Positions 1-12,904 of a stretch of DNA of 64,000 nucleotides are shown piece by piece. Position numbers and translations under genes: made by a program. The notes below the pieces were generated by a model. That model did not search any database, was not told where the DNA came from, and saw only the letters and a program-made list of their open reading frames with translations. Source of the stretch: Micropterix aruncella (Eukaryota; Arthropoda; Insecta; Lepidoptera; Micropterigidae); assembly GCA_944548615.1 (NCBI GenBank), contig OX155980.1, forward strand, positions 36,648,381 to 36,712,380. Direction: 5' to 3'. Each line of letters starts with the position of its first letter. Positions within the stretch are counted from its first letter, which is position 1.

Positions 1-159
1 TATTACTACACCATACTTTACTAAAAAAAAACAGAAGGGGACGGGTCCTCTGTGTCCCTCCCCCTGGATACGTCCTTGACTATAATATTCTCTATCGTCA
101 TTACAGAATGCTAATATAAAGCAGTAGCAATGAGAGTAATAATAACAAATAATAAATAT

Positions 160-366
160 AAACAGAGCTGCCATGGAATTCACTGCCATGGAATCGGGAT
201 CTAACCCATTATTATATTAATATTACCGTCCTAGAGGGTGGGCTCTGGACTAACTAGTGGCTGTAGTAGGTTTAGGACATCTGTCTTGCCACATGTGATC
301 CACCTTACCACCCATTCACTCCCCCTTCGAAGCCTTAAAATTTGAGATTTGGAAGCCGTAGTTTTA
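160..366 (+). repeat. Dispersed repeat X, copy A (short)
   Basis: The block starts near AATAAATATAAACAGAGCTG, followed by CCATGGAATTCAC, and contains GTAGTAGGTTTAGGAC and a CTTACCACCCATT segment. The same ordered motifs occur near 2030, 19390 and 26212. This copy is only about 200 bp long and has no coding capacity. The class is not recognised. Confidence 0.7.
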
Positions 367-556
367 GTCATTTTTTGAGAAAGGAGTTATAGTGACTAGT
401 ATTACGGGAAATCAATAAAATATATAAATTTCTTTGACAATTAGATATCATATAAACAAATGATTAAATGGATGATGACCATAGTTTAATAATATAAGTG
501 GTTCAACACATTTAATCTCATACGAATTCGTATACAGCCCTCCTGTCAAATTTTAC

Positions 557-898
557 TTAACCCCTCGCGGCCCGCGGTTTGAATTTTAATGTGTGCCTTA
601 CGGCCCGTAAGAAATTCGCGAGTCTCAAAAAAAAGATGGCGTTTCAGAAAAAAAACGATTACTCCGAAACTGTCACACCGATCGTCTAAAAAAGACCTGT
701 TTTATGTTGCTATTGAAATTTGCTATTAGATATTTGTAACGTCGTTATGTAAAGCAATAAAGATTATTCATAATTATTAGTCAAAGTTGTACTAACATAA
801 TTAGCGGTCGGCCTCGCCTGGCCATTTCGGGCCGTCTGGGGTTCGACGGTAAATATCAATTCTGGACGTTTCGGGCCGTCTGGTACGCGAGGGGTTAA
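557..898. mobile_element. piggyBac-like MITE
   Basis: TTAA at 557-560 and again at 895-898 brackets a 334-bp body. The body begins CCCCTCGCG and ends in the exact reverse complement CGCGAGGGG. GGCCCG-type motifs recur inside both ends. TTAA target duplication and C-rich termini are typical of piggyBac-type non-autonomous elements. There is no ORF of note. It sits in a fax intron. Confidence 0.7.
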
Positions 899-973
899 CC
901 TATGGTTACCGCAATCTTCATCGTAGATTTTTATACAAACTGAATTGTATAAATTTTTATTATCATATTTTAG

Positions 974-3900
974 GGAGCCAAAAAGGTGAAAGCTCAGGGC
1001 ATCGGTGTTCACCGACCTGATGAGATTGCTGAGTTTGGAAACAATGATCTTCGTGTGCTCTCGGACATGCTTGCCGATAAGCCTTTCTTCTTTGGAGATG
1101 AACCCACTAACGTAAGTCACTCTTCATCAATTAAACACTAGTGGTGTAAATTGCTAATTGTCTCGTTTCTTCTTCAGTTGGATGTGGTCGCTTTCGCTCA
1201 CCTAGCACAAATCCACTTTATCGAGAAGGATGTCACCTACCCGCTGCGCGATTATATGACAAACGAATGCGCCAACCTGGTGGGCCACGTCTCTCGCATC
1301 AAAGAACGCTGCTTCCCCGATTGGGATAACCTCTGCACCCCTGTGGACCTTAACGCCCCGGTCCCCAAGCCAGTCAAGGAATCCAAAGAAGGCAAGGAGG
1401 GAACTGGGCCGGCAGAGAAACAAGTCGCCGCCGATAGCGAACCCGATAAGGAGAAGGTAAAGACCGCTTTTTCCATAGAAGAATGACCAAGTTATGCCCA
1501 CCTATAGAAATGATTGATATGTTAATGGCAACACAAAAGAGGGATTGGTAGATTTCTGAAACCATTTCCGTAAATTACAGAGCTAAGATGTTCTTAGTCC
1601 CGGACCTCTTCTTCCGACTATTTTGCCTTGAATTATTAGATTCACATTGTTGTATCTTTTGGGATGACGCATGACATGAGTGAATTATTTGTATTTGGGG
1701 ATCTTTATTGTCCTCAATATTTCTAGGTTCTTGCTCAAATGCTTTAAGACATCTTCGTTCCCGATCAATACTTATTCATACTTAAGCCATAAGCTCTCGA
1801 CTAAGACTAAATAGAATCCTTATTTTTATTTTAAATTTAAAATAAGACTGTAAAACAGCCCTCACTTTCATGAAAGTATATAAATCCATTGGAAAGTGAA
1901 TCAAGATGAGCTGCATAGTAAATAATGTTCCACTAAAAAGATCTTTCATTGATACAAAAAATATTACTATCGAAGGACAGGTCCAGGTCCCTTAAATGTT
2001 TGGTCATTCTCATAATAAATAATAAGTAAACGGAGCTGCGATGGAATTCACCGACCTGAGTCATGCCCATCATAATATTATTATTAGACTTCTACGGGAA
2101 AACTAACGTTCCGCTATAGTAGGTTTAGGACAGCTCGGCAGTCTCGCCACATGCGAGCGTTACCTTACCAACCATTTACCTCCCCTTCAATGCCATAATA
2201 ATTAAGATGAGGAAATCGTGGTTCTAGATATTTGTTCTAGCAATGACTTGATCGTTTTCCTAGAGAAAACAAGATCTTTAAAGAGATAAAACAGGGATTT
2301 GTCTAGCAGACGAGTACTATCTTCAACTGCGTGAAGATAAACAGTGAAGCTTTACCGGGTGACGGCATTTGCAAGATCATGGTATAAGTAAAGTTCGAGA
2401 TAGGGAGTAAAGAACCTAGATGGAGGTCTTTACATCCAAGACTTTCAGAGAATTGACACCAAACGGATCTCCAGAATCTGATCAGAAGCTTTCTTGATTA
2501 TTGAAAAAGATATAAGGCCGACTTACAGCTAACTAAAAAATGCCTAGCTGTGCAATGAGTATTACTGCAGTAGATACATGAACTCTGAATAGCTCCAGCG
2601 AACAAGTTTGCTAGGTTCTGGAAGTATGCTAGAGGGGAAATGGAAAAACTCACCAACTGTTGTCCAGTTGAACGTCTGGACACTATAGCCATACTGTTGT
2701 TATAATCGCAAGAGTGACTTCTTCAGGTCCACATCGCTTATGGTTGTACTACCATACAACTGACCATCACCAATTTCGCTTGATCCAGCAGGATTTTTAT
2801 GGAAGTCTACGCTGGCTTGTAAACCATTTAGAATTGGACAGAATACAGATATTGGTTACTTTGCAGTTAGCATAGAGCAGAGAGGGGCAGTTTTAGAGCT
2901 AGCCCAAAGTTAGTTCTGAATAGGGTGTAGGGGTGAGCTGGTTTAACTAGAGAAAGCCAGGATTTCAAACAAGCTTTCATCAGCGCATCCAAACGGAACA
3001 GACTCGATGTGTCAATTGCTGCGAGCGAACCTGCCACCTCAGGAAGTTATAATAACTGTTGTTCTTTCTTTCGTGGAGTGAATTCAAAGATTTTGGTGGA
3101 TGAATACATTCCACAACTTGAGTTATCAACTACAACGGGCGAACCCATCACCTCAGGAAGTTTTAACGATAGTGATTGTTCTATCTCCCGTGAGGTAAGC
3201 GTAGATAACTTAGAGACAATACAAATCTACCATATATCTAAGCCAACTTGCCCGTCAGAGGCCAACGCCTTATGGCAAGGCACCGGGACAGGAACCAAGC
3301 GGGCAGCCTCGCCCCCTGACTACCAGTTTGGAAGGATATCTCCGTCTGGAATTAACCATCAGCGTACCTCCAATCTGCCGACTGGGTGCAGGTCCTAAGT
3401 CGCTTGCGCTACCTCTACCTGCCGTATATTCAGCGGTGGTCATTCAGTTTGAAGCTATCGCGGATCATTGGTATCTTTTGCCCGGCTCTGAATTGGACTT
3501 TTCAAGATTGGTGACGACAGGTCACATCCACACCGGCTGCTTAGGAGACAGTATATTTCCATAGAAATACATTCCACAGTCAAGCTCCCAACAGCCAGTG
3601 AGATTCCAACACCAAACCGTGGGGCAACTGGGGATTGCCATCCATTTGGGCAACCTCACGCCTCAACGTTTTGGGTTCAAAGTAGCTTGCGCGGCTTCTA
3701 CCAGCTGGCCCTTTGCGCCCTTTGCGCGTCAATATAACTGGGGATCTGGTAGCCAATGTGGTAGATGGATCAGGTGGGTCGTTTCTAAGGATGCCACAGT
3801 AGGTAACCACCTACCCACTCTTTTTTATGAACCATACGTTTCCAGACTCCCCCGGCAATTCGCCAGATTTAGCATGCAAACTGGCTAGTGCACATCCTCC

Positions 3901-4423
3901 CAGAACCGCCCGAGGTGTCCGGCGCACAACAGATCCCAAATGTCAACAACATGCAGGATACAGACGCAGGCAGAGTTCACTCCGGCCCATCCAGGATAGG
4001 ACCTTTTCGGGGAGGTTGCCGGATGAGAGTAAAAACTGATATTGGACCTGTCATCGCAAAAAAATAGACGGTCTTTGTGCCCAATCTAGACGGCCCTGTT
4101 CTGGCCCAACCAGACGGGATAGTTGGGTCTTTGCGTAGATGTGAAAGGGCCATGACAGATAAGAAGTTAAATAGTTCTCATAAATGTTAGCCTTTCGAGG
4201 GCCAGAAACTGGCAAGACATCTATTTTTGCCTGACAAGTATTGAAATCTCTAATACATAATCGGCAGAGAAGTCTTTTCCCTTAGAAGTAAGTAAGTAAA
4301 ATAATCTTAAATACCCATTAATTATTTTGTAATGTCAATTTCCAGGCCGAGGAGAAAGAAGTGGAGAAGGAGCCTGAAGAGAACAAGGAGAAGGAGTCGG
4401 AGAAGGAAAAGGACGCTAAATAG
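974..4423 (+). CDS. fax: Failed axon connections (FAX) protein, C-terminal part, three exons
   Basis: Coding exons are 974-1111, 1178-1456 and 4346-4423, joined in phase 0 (46 + 93 + 25 codons). Splice sites are TAG|GGA, AAC|GTAAGT, CAG|TTG, AAG|GTAAAG and CAG|GCC, with the stop TAG at 4421-4423. The protein contains the family's hallmark run DKPFFFGDEPT followed by LDVVAFAHLAQI, part of the GST-like C-terminal fold that FAX shares with metaxin-type proteins. It then has a variable linker and a Lys/Glu-rich charged tail in the last exon. In Drosophila fax was found as a dosage-sensitive modifier of Abl kinase in axon growth. The N-terminal exons, including the thioredoxin-like half, are upstream of the window. 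Reading through the weaker donor at 1457 would end at a TGA at 1484-1486, giving a shorter alternative C-terminus by intron retention (inference). The 2.9-kb second intron is mostly repeat X. Confidence 0.93.
1457..4345 (+). other. fax intron between the last two coding exons
   Basis: The intron runs from GTAAAG to TTTCCAG. Bases 1457-2017 are AT-rich without recognisable content. From about 2018 to 4250 it is occupied by a long copy of repeat X. There is no host exon that I can support in between. Confidence 0.75.
2018..4250 (+). repeat. Dispersed repeat X, copy B (longest)
   Basis: It starts with AATAAATAATAAGTAAACGG and a GAATTCACCGACC motif, and ends near CATCTATTTTTGCC at about 4220. 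It shares many ordered motifs with the copy at 26200-27645, for example CAGGTCCACATCGCTT at 2726 and GAAAGGGCCATG at 4142. Bases about 2990-4140 are absent from that other copy. They contain an internal imperfect duplication (ACCTCAGGAAGTT at about 3039 and 3151) and a GC-richer stretch. Only short ORFs occur. It could be a non-autonomous LTR-type or LINE-derived family; I cannot classify it. Confidence 0.65.
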
Positions 4424-6955
4424 AGATTTGAAATTTCAACTGTTTCATATTTGGTAGTAAATACCGCGCGTGTCATACTGTACTCGGATACGCGCTTACC
4501 CCTATCCAAATGTGAGCGCTAATTTTCTTCTTTATAATTGAACCATCTAACTTGAATTGTAGCTCAGAATATACATAACTACGAAACAACACCGCAACAT
4601 AGGTCATTGTGATTTATTATTCTGGATAATATTTTATGCCATTGTGATTTCAAGTGAAGTACTTTCAACGATGTTTTTGACAATTTTACATTTTTTAAAC
4701 TGAATAAGAATATTATTCACTATAATCTATCGCCATGATCAAATTTGAGATTGTTTTATTTTTTTTAATATTATATACTCGTTAACTTTAAAAATAAATC
4801 TCATATTTTCTGCTTGTACATTACGTTATCGGCTATTTATTAATAATGTTTTATGATTTATGTTTTAATTCTAAGTGTAAAATCCTTACACAAGAATCTA
4901 AACAAGAAAATATAGCCACTTCTTCTGTGAATTGTCTATTGTACAGAAAGTGAAAATCATTGTATAATAATTTAGGATTAGAAAAAGAAATCTTGATTTT
5001 CCCCATAACTTTGCATTTTTCCTTATTCATTGTATTTCTGTTAGAAATATGTTCATAACAATCCAGAGCTACTATCCAAGTTATTGAGAATTACTTACAT
5101 AGATATTTGAGTTCCATAAGGGTGTTTTTGAATGGTCATATAAATACATGACTATAATTTGTCCAAGTGCTCCAAACAATGTAATCTTAGGATTTTTGAG
5201 ATTTCAGATTTTTCAAACTAATGATAACGAAAACAATTTCTATACTTTTACAGTTCGTATTTAGTCGCTAAAATGTAATTTAGAATTTACGGAGTAATAT
5301 TTCCAAGTGGCAAATCAATGCATCTTCAAACTTATGTCTCTTTATTTTTCTTTTTGTGTTTAACTGTCGTATAATTTGGACAAGTGTCGTTTTATGCCAT
5401 CGGTTTTTCCCGGGCTTCTGAACGACAATAATATTTTGACAATCTCGGAGTATTTCATTATACGTCATGACAATCTCGGAGCATGCATTCAGAAAACTGG
5501 TCTTAAAAGTAATCATCACAGCGTTTTTATGCATAAATTTGGTTCACATCGTAGTCACTTTTATTTTCATCATACCACCTTCGCTCAACTTGTCCTGCGT
5601 GGCATTTTGATGCGTTTGAATATACAGTGCATTTTTGCATTATCACCTCTGTATATTTCGACAGAAGAAAGAAAGACTAACCAAAATTCTTAAGACTTAT
5701 TATTTTATATTTTTGTAATTTTTTACTTTTAAAATAATTTTTTACTCGAAAAAATAACAAAAAAAGTAAATAGCAAAATGCATCCAAGACTGTTTTTCAT
5801 ACGTCGTAACACATAGACCTAAGTAGAAAAATAGCCATTTTGATCGAATCTGAATTATCGAAGTTTTGTCATTTTGACGGTAGACTGTGGTACAGTATAT
5901 AGAAAGGAGATGAGTAGATCCTATTTTCATGGTGAAGCACTGCTGACTGAGCGGAGAGCTACACGGCCGCTTTGCTTTGTGGTTCACAGCTTTGAAGCCA
6001 CTTCCATTTAAGCGATTGTTTTAGGATGACCTACTGTATCCTCCTCGTACTGTGGCTATGGTGTTAAAATAAGCCATGTAAAATTATGCTCCATACTGGG
6101 AACCCTCAACATTCGTGCAATATCATGATTAGTCTTGGTAAAAGTCCATTTTAGTGAGAAATATTGCACTATATCAAACGTTTTATATTGCATAAAACAA
6201 AATCATTATGTTGAGGGTTTACTATGTTTAAATGGAATAACTGTAATTAAAATTATTATCGATCAAACACAGCACTCGACGACAGACAGGATGTACAGCA
6301 TTTTATCAAGTTTGCAACACATGCTTGTGAAATTCACAGCGAGACGTCTGCATTTAAGCGATAACACGAGGTTAATTTTTATTTTTTCTTTTTGATTCGT
6401 ATGAACTATCGAGGACGTGTTTGACAGTTTTGAAGAATTTTGGCAGACAGTTGAGTATTTATGACGTAATGTCACACTGGAACTATTGGTAGTGTAAGAA
6501 TCTTTAGAAAATTAAAGTTATACGACATGTACGTTTGGATGAGGATTGCCTCTTCTCAGCTACGTGTAAATATATAATGTAATAGAACCATACCATGACA
6601 TGATCGTTTTTTCTTGCTATCAGTGTATGTAGCGTAGTTTGTATTATTGTAAACATTAATCATTCATAATTTTAAGAGTTTTACTACCGCTTTGATTATG
6701 ATTTCTTTTTTTTTAATTTCCTCTATTCCATCTTAAAATTGTTTTTATTTTGTTTCTTTTATGACCTTATTTTTCGTAGTAAATTCCATTTGGAAACTGC
6801 TCATAGATTGTATCTTATCGCCATAATTATAATTCTGAAGTGTAAGTTTATGTTGAAGCTTCTATATTCATGTTTGCGTGACACAATATTATAATTGTAA
6901 TATTATTTCTTGTATTTAAAATTCTATTGCCAATAAAGTGATTACAACCATATCA
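4424..6955 (+). terminator. fax 3' untranslated region with candidate polyadenylation signals
   Basis: Very AT-rich sequence follows the fax stop codon, with no repeat that I recognise and no ORF of convincing composition. AATAAA hexamers occur at 4793-4798 and at 6932-6937. The second is the last clear one before composition changes, so the 3' UTR may be as short as about 370 bases or as long as 2.5 kb. The extent is inferred, not shown. Confidence 0.45.
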
Positions 6956-8130
6956 AATAGCGAAGTCTTGGGCGTAATGGTCACTGGACAGTGCTCTATT
7001 TTGTGCAAGGCAACGCGTAATTATTAATTTATCAAACTATCCCAAACAACCCTGTTATGGTAAGTATGAAGTTGCTGAGTGGCAATAAATGTGTATGTAT
7101 ATAAAGCAATGACTAAAATCGAGACATTGGACTCATTTAATAATATGTGTCATGGTGTGTCAGAATTTGCCGCAGTGTTGAAGAGCAGTGGACGTTCTCG
7201 CCATTTTAGTCTCCAGGTGGAATTACACAATTGATCATTAAATGTCACTTGATACAAAAAAAAACATAAAATATTATTTAAAAGTTTTTGGATATTGAAA
7301 AGTGTTAATCAGTAGTGAAATTCATAGTGGGTGTAATAATTTGGCATGGGACTGTATGCCCTAACAAAAGTTCTCTGCATTGTTTATTAAAACTATTCGA
7401 CAAAAGACAAAACAAAGGTCATGAATAAAGTTACACATTCGTTTATACAAATTCATTTAGAGAAAGAGGCGAATAGATTACAAATCGGTGAAATCGATCT
7501 ACTTTAGTTGTCCATATCATGAAAAGGCATAACTGCATTCCTGATAAGCATATTTCTTCAATTTTAGATGTACGATCTACACGTTTCTCTATATTACTGT
7601 TCCGAAAAGGCATAAAAAAAGTTTTTTTCTTCAGTTTCTGGTGTATAGCTTCCATATGATTCTCTATTATTTTTTGCGAATAGGCTTTATCGCATTCTGG
7701 CATAACATAATTCTTCAATTTCATGTATACGCTACTAAATTGTCTAGTTAAATGATATTCTAAAACTAATGCTTACCAACATTCTGGGCACATCATTTTC
7801 CTTTCTCAGGTCGTCCACTCCTTAAATTTCGCTCTTCGCTATCACTCGGACCACTATTTGGTTCTGCTTTTATTGGAGCAAGTCTCTTCGTAAAATTCTA
7901 TAGTATTTCCTCTGTCATGTGTACAAATATTTGCTTCGTCGAAATCGATTGCCACCGTTTTAATTGCAGCAATTTCACTGTAACTGGGTAAAAATGCACC
8001 CGACCAAGCTAAGAGGCTACAAAAAGGTTCCGATAAAAAAATATCATTCTATAATTATTATCTTAGTTTGCGAGCATATTTTGCCGGCGTAATTTTGTGG
8101 TCAGTCAGTTGTGTAGATTTTGTCATCTTA
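6956..8130. other. AT-rich intergenic sequence, nothing recognised
   Basis: I see no conserved coding exon, RNA gene or clear repeat. The short open frames are of the size expected by chance in AT-rich DNA. Confidence 0.5.
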
Positions 8131-10014
8131 AACCATTGGCGGATCCACAAATATTGGGTGGAATGAGGGGGAGGGGGATGTCTTATTTTTTTATCGGTTT
8201 TATTGCATTTTATTTAAGGGTATATTTACTAAAACACCGCAATTGGTCCTATTGAATGAGGTCCAATTGATTGAGGAAATAAAAAAACTATGACATTAAA
8301 TTTAGTACTAAAATAAAGTCCATATAATTTTCTTTATTACGGATTATATTTAGGATTTTTCATATATTTTTTACTGGCAAAATAAATTTCACATTCTTAT
8401 CTCTCGAAAATAGTGTCGAAATGACTAAAAAGTTGACTTCTTCGACTGGCTAGACAAAAAGTTGACTTTAATGACTTCTAATGAACAAATATGTATAACT
8501 TCTAATAAAAAAGACTAGTTCTTTAGAACCCTACAATAGATATAAGCAGTGGAGGCAGCCAAATTTGAGATGTGGGTTTTATGGCAGTCATTTTTGAAAA
8601 TAAATATTTGTTTAAAATTAAGATTCACTTATTGTATATAATGATTTTGGTTATGTTTCTAAATATAACTTTTGCTCTGAGATAATTGGTATAATAAAAA
8701 ATGATGTAGATTTATTATTTTAAAAAATCTATGATATTGATGCAATTTTTATTTTTAAAATCATGTGATAATTTTTTTTTAAATCATGACTTAGGTAATC
8801 TGACAAAAAAGAGTACTCTTAATACTGGTGGGAAATAATTATATTGCAACACAGCAAATAATCTAGGGCTTAGAGACATGTCTCAGTACCATCTCCCAAA
8901 ATGCGTATTGTATGTAGGCAACGCTGTTATGTTTTTTTTAAATATTTCGATTTTGAATGTTATTATAAATAAAATGATAAACATGACATAAATGATAAAT
9001 AAACATAATGATATTATAAATAAAATGCGAAAGAGCGTACTTTGGTTTTTTTTATTGATATTGAACAAAATAAATTATTCGCCGTTTTATGTACAAGAGA
9101 AAACATGTATATGACTTAAAGCACAGTACATTGTCTTACATGAAATATAACGCTGACGAGTGAGAGTTAGCCTGGTGTCGTCTGCCTAAGCAATCGCGTC
9201 TTCTAAAGCTTGCATGGCAATTGCTCAAGTTAGCGTTTCTGCTCTTTACACGACTGCTCAACAAAAAATGAGTGTTGTTCAGGGCTCATCTATGTATGTT
9301 TTCCGTTTCTTTATTCCACCATAACTTCTAAACGTCCGAACTGATTTAGACGTATGTGGTATTCTTAGAATCATTGTCATCCAGAGTGTCATAGGGTAAC
9401 TTAACTATCCAAATATCAAGTAAACATTTGTCCAAATCTCCAAATGTCAATAAATTAACATAAATATATTGTATTTAGGGTCAAATGAAAGGCCTGCTTG
9501 AGTAAATTCCTAAAATATATGAAGGGTACAGGAATAAAAGTGGCTTATCGACATTAAGCAAGTTTTGAACAATTTACAAATTAAGAGACCAATCCTTTGT
9601 GCAGCAAAATCAAAATGTGATTTTGTATGTATATCATAGGGATATTTTAATGTTTGACCATATTACATAATTCCAGAATTAAATATATAATATTTTTCCA
9701 AAGGCAAGCAGAATATTTTAAAAAAAACTACTTTCTTTGGAAAAATATAATGAAAAAAACTGGAATTATTTAATTAAAAAAAGTGTTTTTTATCAATAAT
9801 TGATTCGAATAGCAATCAGCGCGATTTTTGCAGTTTTTGGTACATCAAGCGAATGGCCAAAATTTTTGCTTTCAAATGGCATTTTTTTTATTGAAAATGC
9901 TAATTATGTCAATGAGCCCCTTTTATTCCTGTACTCTTCATATATCACGTACGTCTGTTCGAAAAGAGTAGATAAACATATCGACATGAGAGAAGAATAT
10001 TTTGATGCGACAAC
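8131..10014. other. AT-rich intergenic sequence with one hAT-end-like motif
   Basis: At 8134 the sequence reads CATTGGCGGATCCACAAAT followed by a G-rich run, which resembles the CAGTGGCGGATCCA-type end of many hAT elements. No matching right end was found, so no element is called. The remainder is AT-rich without recognisable genes. Confidence 0.35.
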
Positions 10015-10200
10015 GGATCAGTGGTCACTGACCCAGGACTGAAAAAAATCGCCGCTTGCCCATTACGGGCTGCCACGTTACCGCTGCAAATACCGCATTA
10101 TTCGTATTAAACTCCTAAATTTAATTCCCTGTTCCCTGTCACCAATAAAAATACATGCTTCCGGACACAATTGCCAAATACCTATATACAAAAATATTTA
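10015..10200 (+). repeat. Dispersed repeat Y, copy 1
   Basis: The ordered motifs GACCCAGGACTG, GCCGCTTGCCC, TTACGGGC and CACCAATAAAA match the block at 48882-49085, which is the better preserved copy. AATAAA near the end suggests the 3' end of a transcribed element or of a duplicated gene. The class is unknown. Confidence 0.55.
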
Positions 10201-12900
10201 AAGCTACAATTTTCGACAAATAAAATTAGTAAGCAAATAAAGAGCGTCCGTTACGCTATCGAATCTACTGTACATCGAATCACCTACATCGAATCACTGG
10301 GACAAACATTTAACAATTTTAGCAGCCAATTTGCAACAAGTTCCAATATTACTGATGATTGCACACTTGAAGAAACGAAGAAAAACCACTACGTATAGGC
10401 ACGGTGACTCCTTGTCACCGCCTGTGTGTGAAATGTCTTGCCTGTTTGTGAAAAACCCTGCCTGTTTATTTCGTCTAAATCCGTCATGAGTTTAGCCGCT
10501 CTGTATTCTGCTAAACATGTTTGTATACGTTAAAAATAGCCTCCCTATCTCCGCTTCGGAAGGCTTTATTTGTTTTGATGCAAAAGAACATGGAGAACGA
10601 GAAGAAACGACGAAATTAATGCATCCCGCGAACTCCGCTAAGGCGCGCCATTTTTTGACAGGCTTGGTGTTGGTGTTGCCGCAGCAAAGATAAATATAAT
10701 AAGGGCCGCAGCCACTGATCATATAAATGCCGCAAATATTCTTTTCGCACGTCGATTTTTGTCACTCTTTTTAACCAAGCTGTGGTAATACTACAAAAAA
10801 AATATTTAGTTAATGTATGCCCTCTAACGGTCGATAGGTAAACTGCTTGATTGATGAAACTGTGACATCTATTGGATTTCTATGGAACCGTTTAATATTG
10901 AGAGTCCTCTAGCGGAGGATAGATTCTGACAGTGTCGCCATCTATTGGCATATTTAATAATAATAATTCACTCTGCCGCTCTATGAACTCCTGATAGAAA
11001 AATCAGAAATGTATGGAAAACGCTCAAACTCTCCGACTCTCCGCTCCATAGAAAAGCGAAAATCTACGTATCCTACGTATTAGGATAACATGTTTGAAGA
11101 GGAGTGATTAAGTTTCATTTAAAACTGACACATTTTAGACATGCTCTGCCACCTAGCTGATAATAGCAATACTACAATAAAATATGTACAAAATGTTAAA
11201 TTTTCATTGAAATTTATTATTATAAATATACTTATAATTTAAAAATGATAATACAATAAAAAAAAGAGAATTTATTGTAAAAAAATACGAATCCGGGGAG
11301 ATTTGATGAACCTTTAAAACGCGCATTCGGAGCGCGAAGTCGCATGATATCCTAATACGCGATAGCTCTGAACGTAGTTCACCAAATAAATAATAATGTA
11401 TTATTATTATTTGAGAGGCTGAGTAGGCAGGTTAAAATTGTTAAAACTCGCGTAATAGGTGTTAAAATATATGTGTAATAAGAAATTTTGGCATGATGCA
11501 ACAGGCAAAAAAACCTAAACGTCTAATATGTTGAAAAATAGTCCTTTTTCCGTGCCAATCTGACCCCCTCTTCCCCCTCCTCTTCTATACCACTTCTTAG
11601 CAAAACAAACCATGGCCGCGAAAGTATGTCTCGTCAATTCTCTTAAATATCAGGAGCACACGCGCCACGAGGAAATATTTTATGCGCATTTCAGCCACAG
11701 ACTTATTAGGGTGCATTCAGCTAGTTTATGTTTATTTTTCAATTGAAAAAAGCTACAGAATCAATAATTTGCATATGATGAAAAAATATCGCGAGAAGCC
11801 CAATGGCAGTGTGTGATTAGGGTGGAAAAAACATCCTTCGATTCGGACCGTATTTTAGTTTCATAAATTCCAAAATGTACTAAAATGTTTTTTTTAAATT
11901 TTGTTTTTTTTGTCGGTTATTGTTTTCGGTTGTTGAAGCCAAAATCGCTTCAATCGCTTTCCGGTTTGGCGTCCATTTGCATGGCTACTCCCATTTACAG
12001 AGTAGTTACGAAACCCTAAAGCTCTTCCCAGCTTTCCTGGCGAAATAATAATTGTAATCGGTATATCTTTCTTGAGATTCGACAGACACTTTTTTCTTTA
12101 TGTTAAATCATCATGCTGGCGCACGCCGTGGCTGCTGCTTGCATGCTTTGCGCATGAAAAACGATCGGCCGTCAAATTTCCGAAAGGAATGTTGAAATCG
12201 GTACCTAATGCATTACACTATAAAATCAATGCTAATGCATTGGAAAGTCTGTCACCTCTTTAGCATTTCAGCGTTTATCTTACAAAGTCGCAGAGTTAAT
12301 TTTTGATTGTACGGCTAAAACTATGATTTGGTATAGCCATGGCTGCCATGGTAGGGCAGCTACCAAAGCTAATAGCCCTTCCCATTGAGAAAAAAATACA
12401 TAATCAACAGAATTTTAAAAATCGGACGACGCGTTCTTGAGATATTGTGAATAGAAAGCCTTTTTTTCTTCGGGTCTGGTAAAATTAAATTTCAGTTTGT
12501 TTCGCCACAATACTGCGGTTTCGCGATGTTTTTTATTGGTGTATCCCGGTCGGTGATATGGCTTTCGCTCGAACAGCGGCACGGTAACAGGCGAATATTA
12601 TTATGTTCTAATACAATTCCATATAAACGTCATCAGCTCGCGTTTCCTTGTAACTTTTAAATTAATATCCATCTCGAAAGTAGTTTATTAAAGCTAAAAG
12701 TGAAAGTTCCAAGAAGAACAATTGGGACGTCCACTGGTGATAAAATTGTGAAGTTTCCTGCTATATTCAATGAGTTACAGTGAGTTTGACACTTGGAAAA
12801 TATCTCTAAAAGCGAGTGACAATCGCGCGTCATATGACGCGCGAGGCACGCCCACTCCAAACGTCAAACGTCACACATCAACCGTGAGCGTAGGTATAAA
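10201..12900. other. Intergenic sequence with short repeat Z, otherwise nothing recognised
   Basis: Bases about 10789-10870 (containing GCCCTCTAACGGTCGATAGG) and 11150-11200 (GCAATACTACAATAAAATAT) match parts of one block at 20222-20310. This defines a small dispersed repeat Z. Phrases such as CGCCATCTATTGGC near 10935 are common in insect intergenic repeats. There is no supported gene. Confidence 0.4.
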
Positions 12901-12904
12901 ACTA

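Larger units (their letters stand above)
1..973 (+). other. fax intron (3' part of an upstream intron)
   Basis: This sequence lies upstream of the first visible fax exon and ends in a polypyrimidine-poor acceptor TTTTAG at 968-973. It holds a short copy of dispersed repeat X (about 160-366) and a TTAA-flanked MITE (557-898), each listed separately. The rest is AT-rich and I see no coding signal in it. The preceding fax exons lie outside the window. Confidence 0.7.

Noticed and set aside
3009..3398. 129-codon + strand frame in the fax intron
   Set aside because: It lies in repeat X copy B and covers an internal imperfect duplication; composition and context give no support for a host exon.
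8134..8170. hAT-like left end
   Set aside because: No matching right end or 8-bp duplication could be found within a reasonable distance.
9800..10042. 80-codon + strand frame
   Set aside because: AT-rich, no recognisable motif, no splice context; it ends inside repeat Y.
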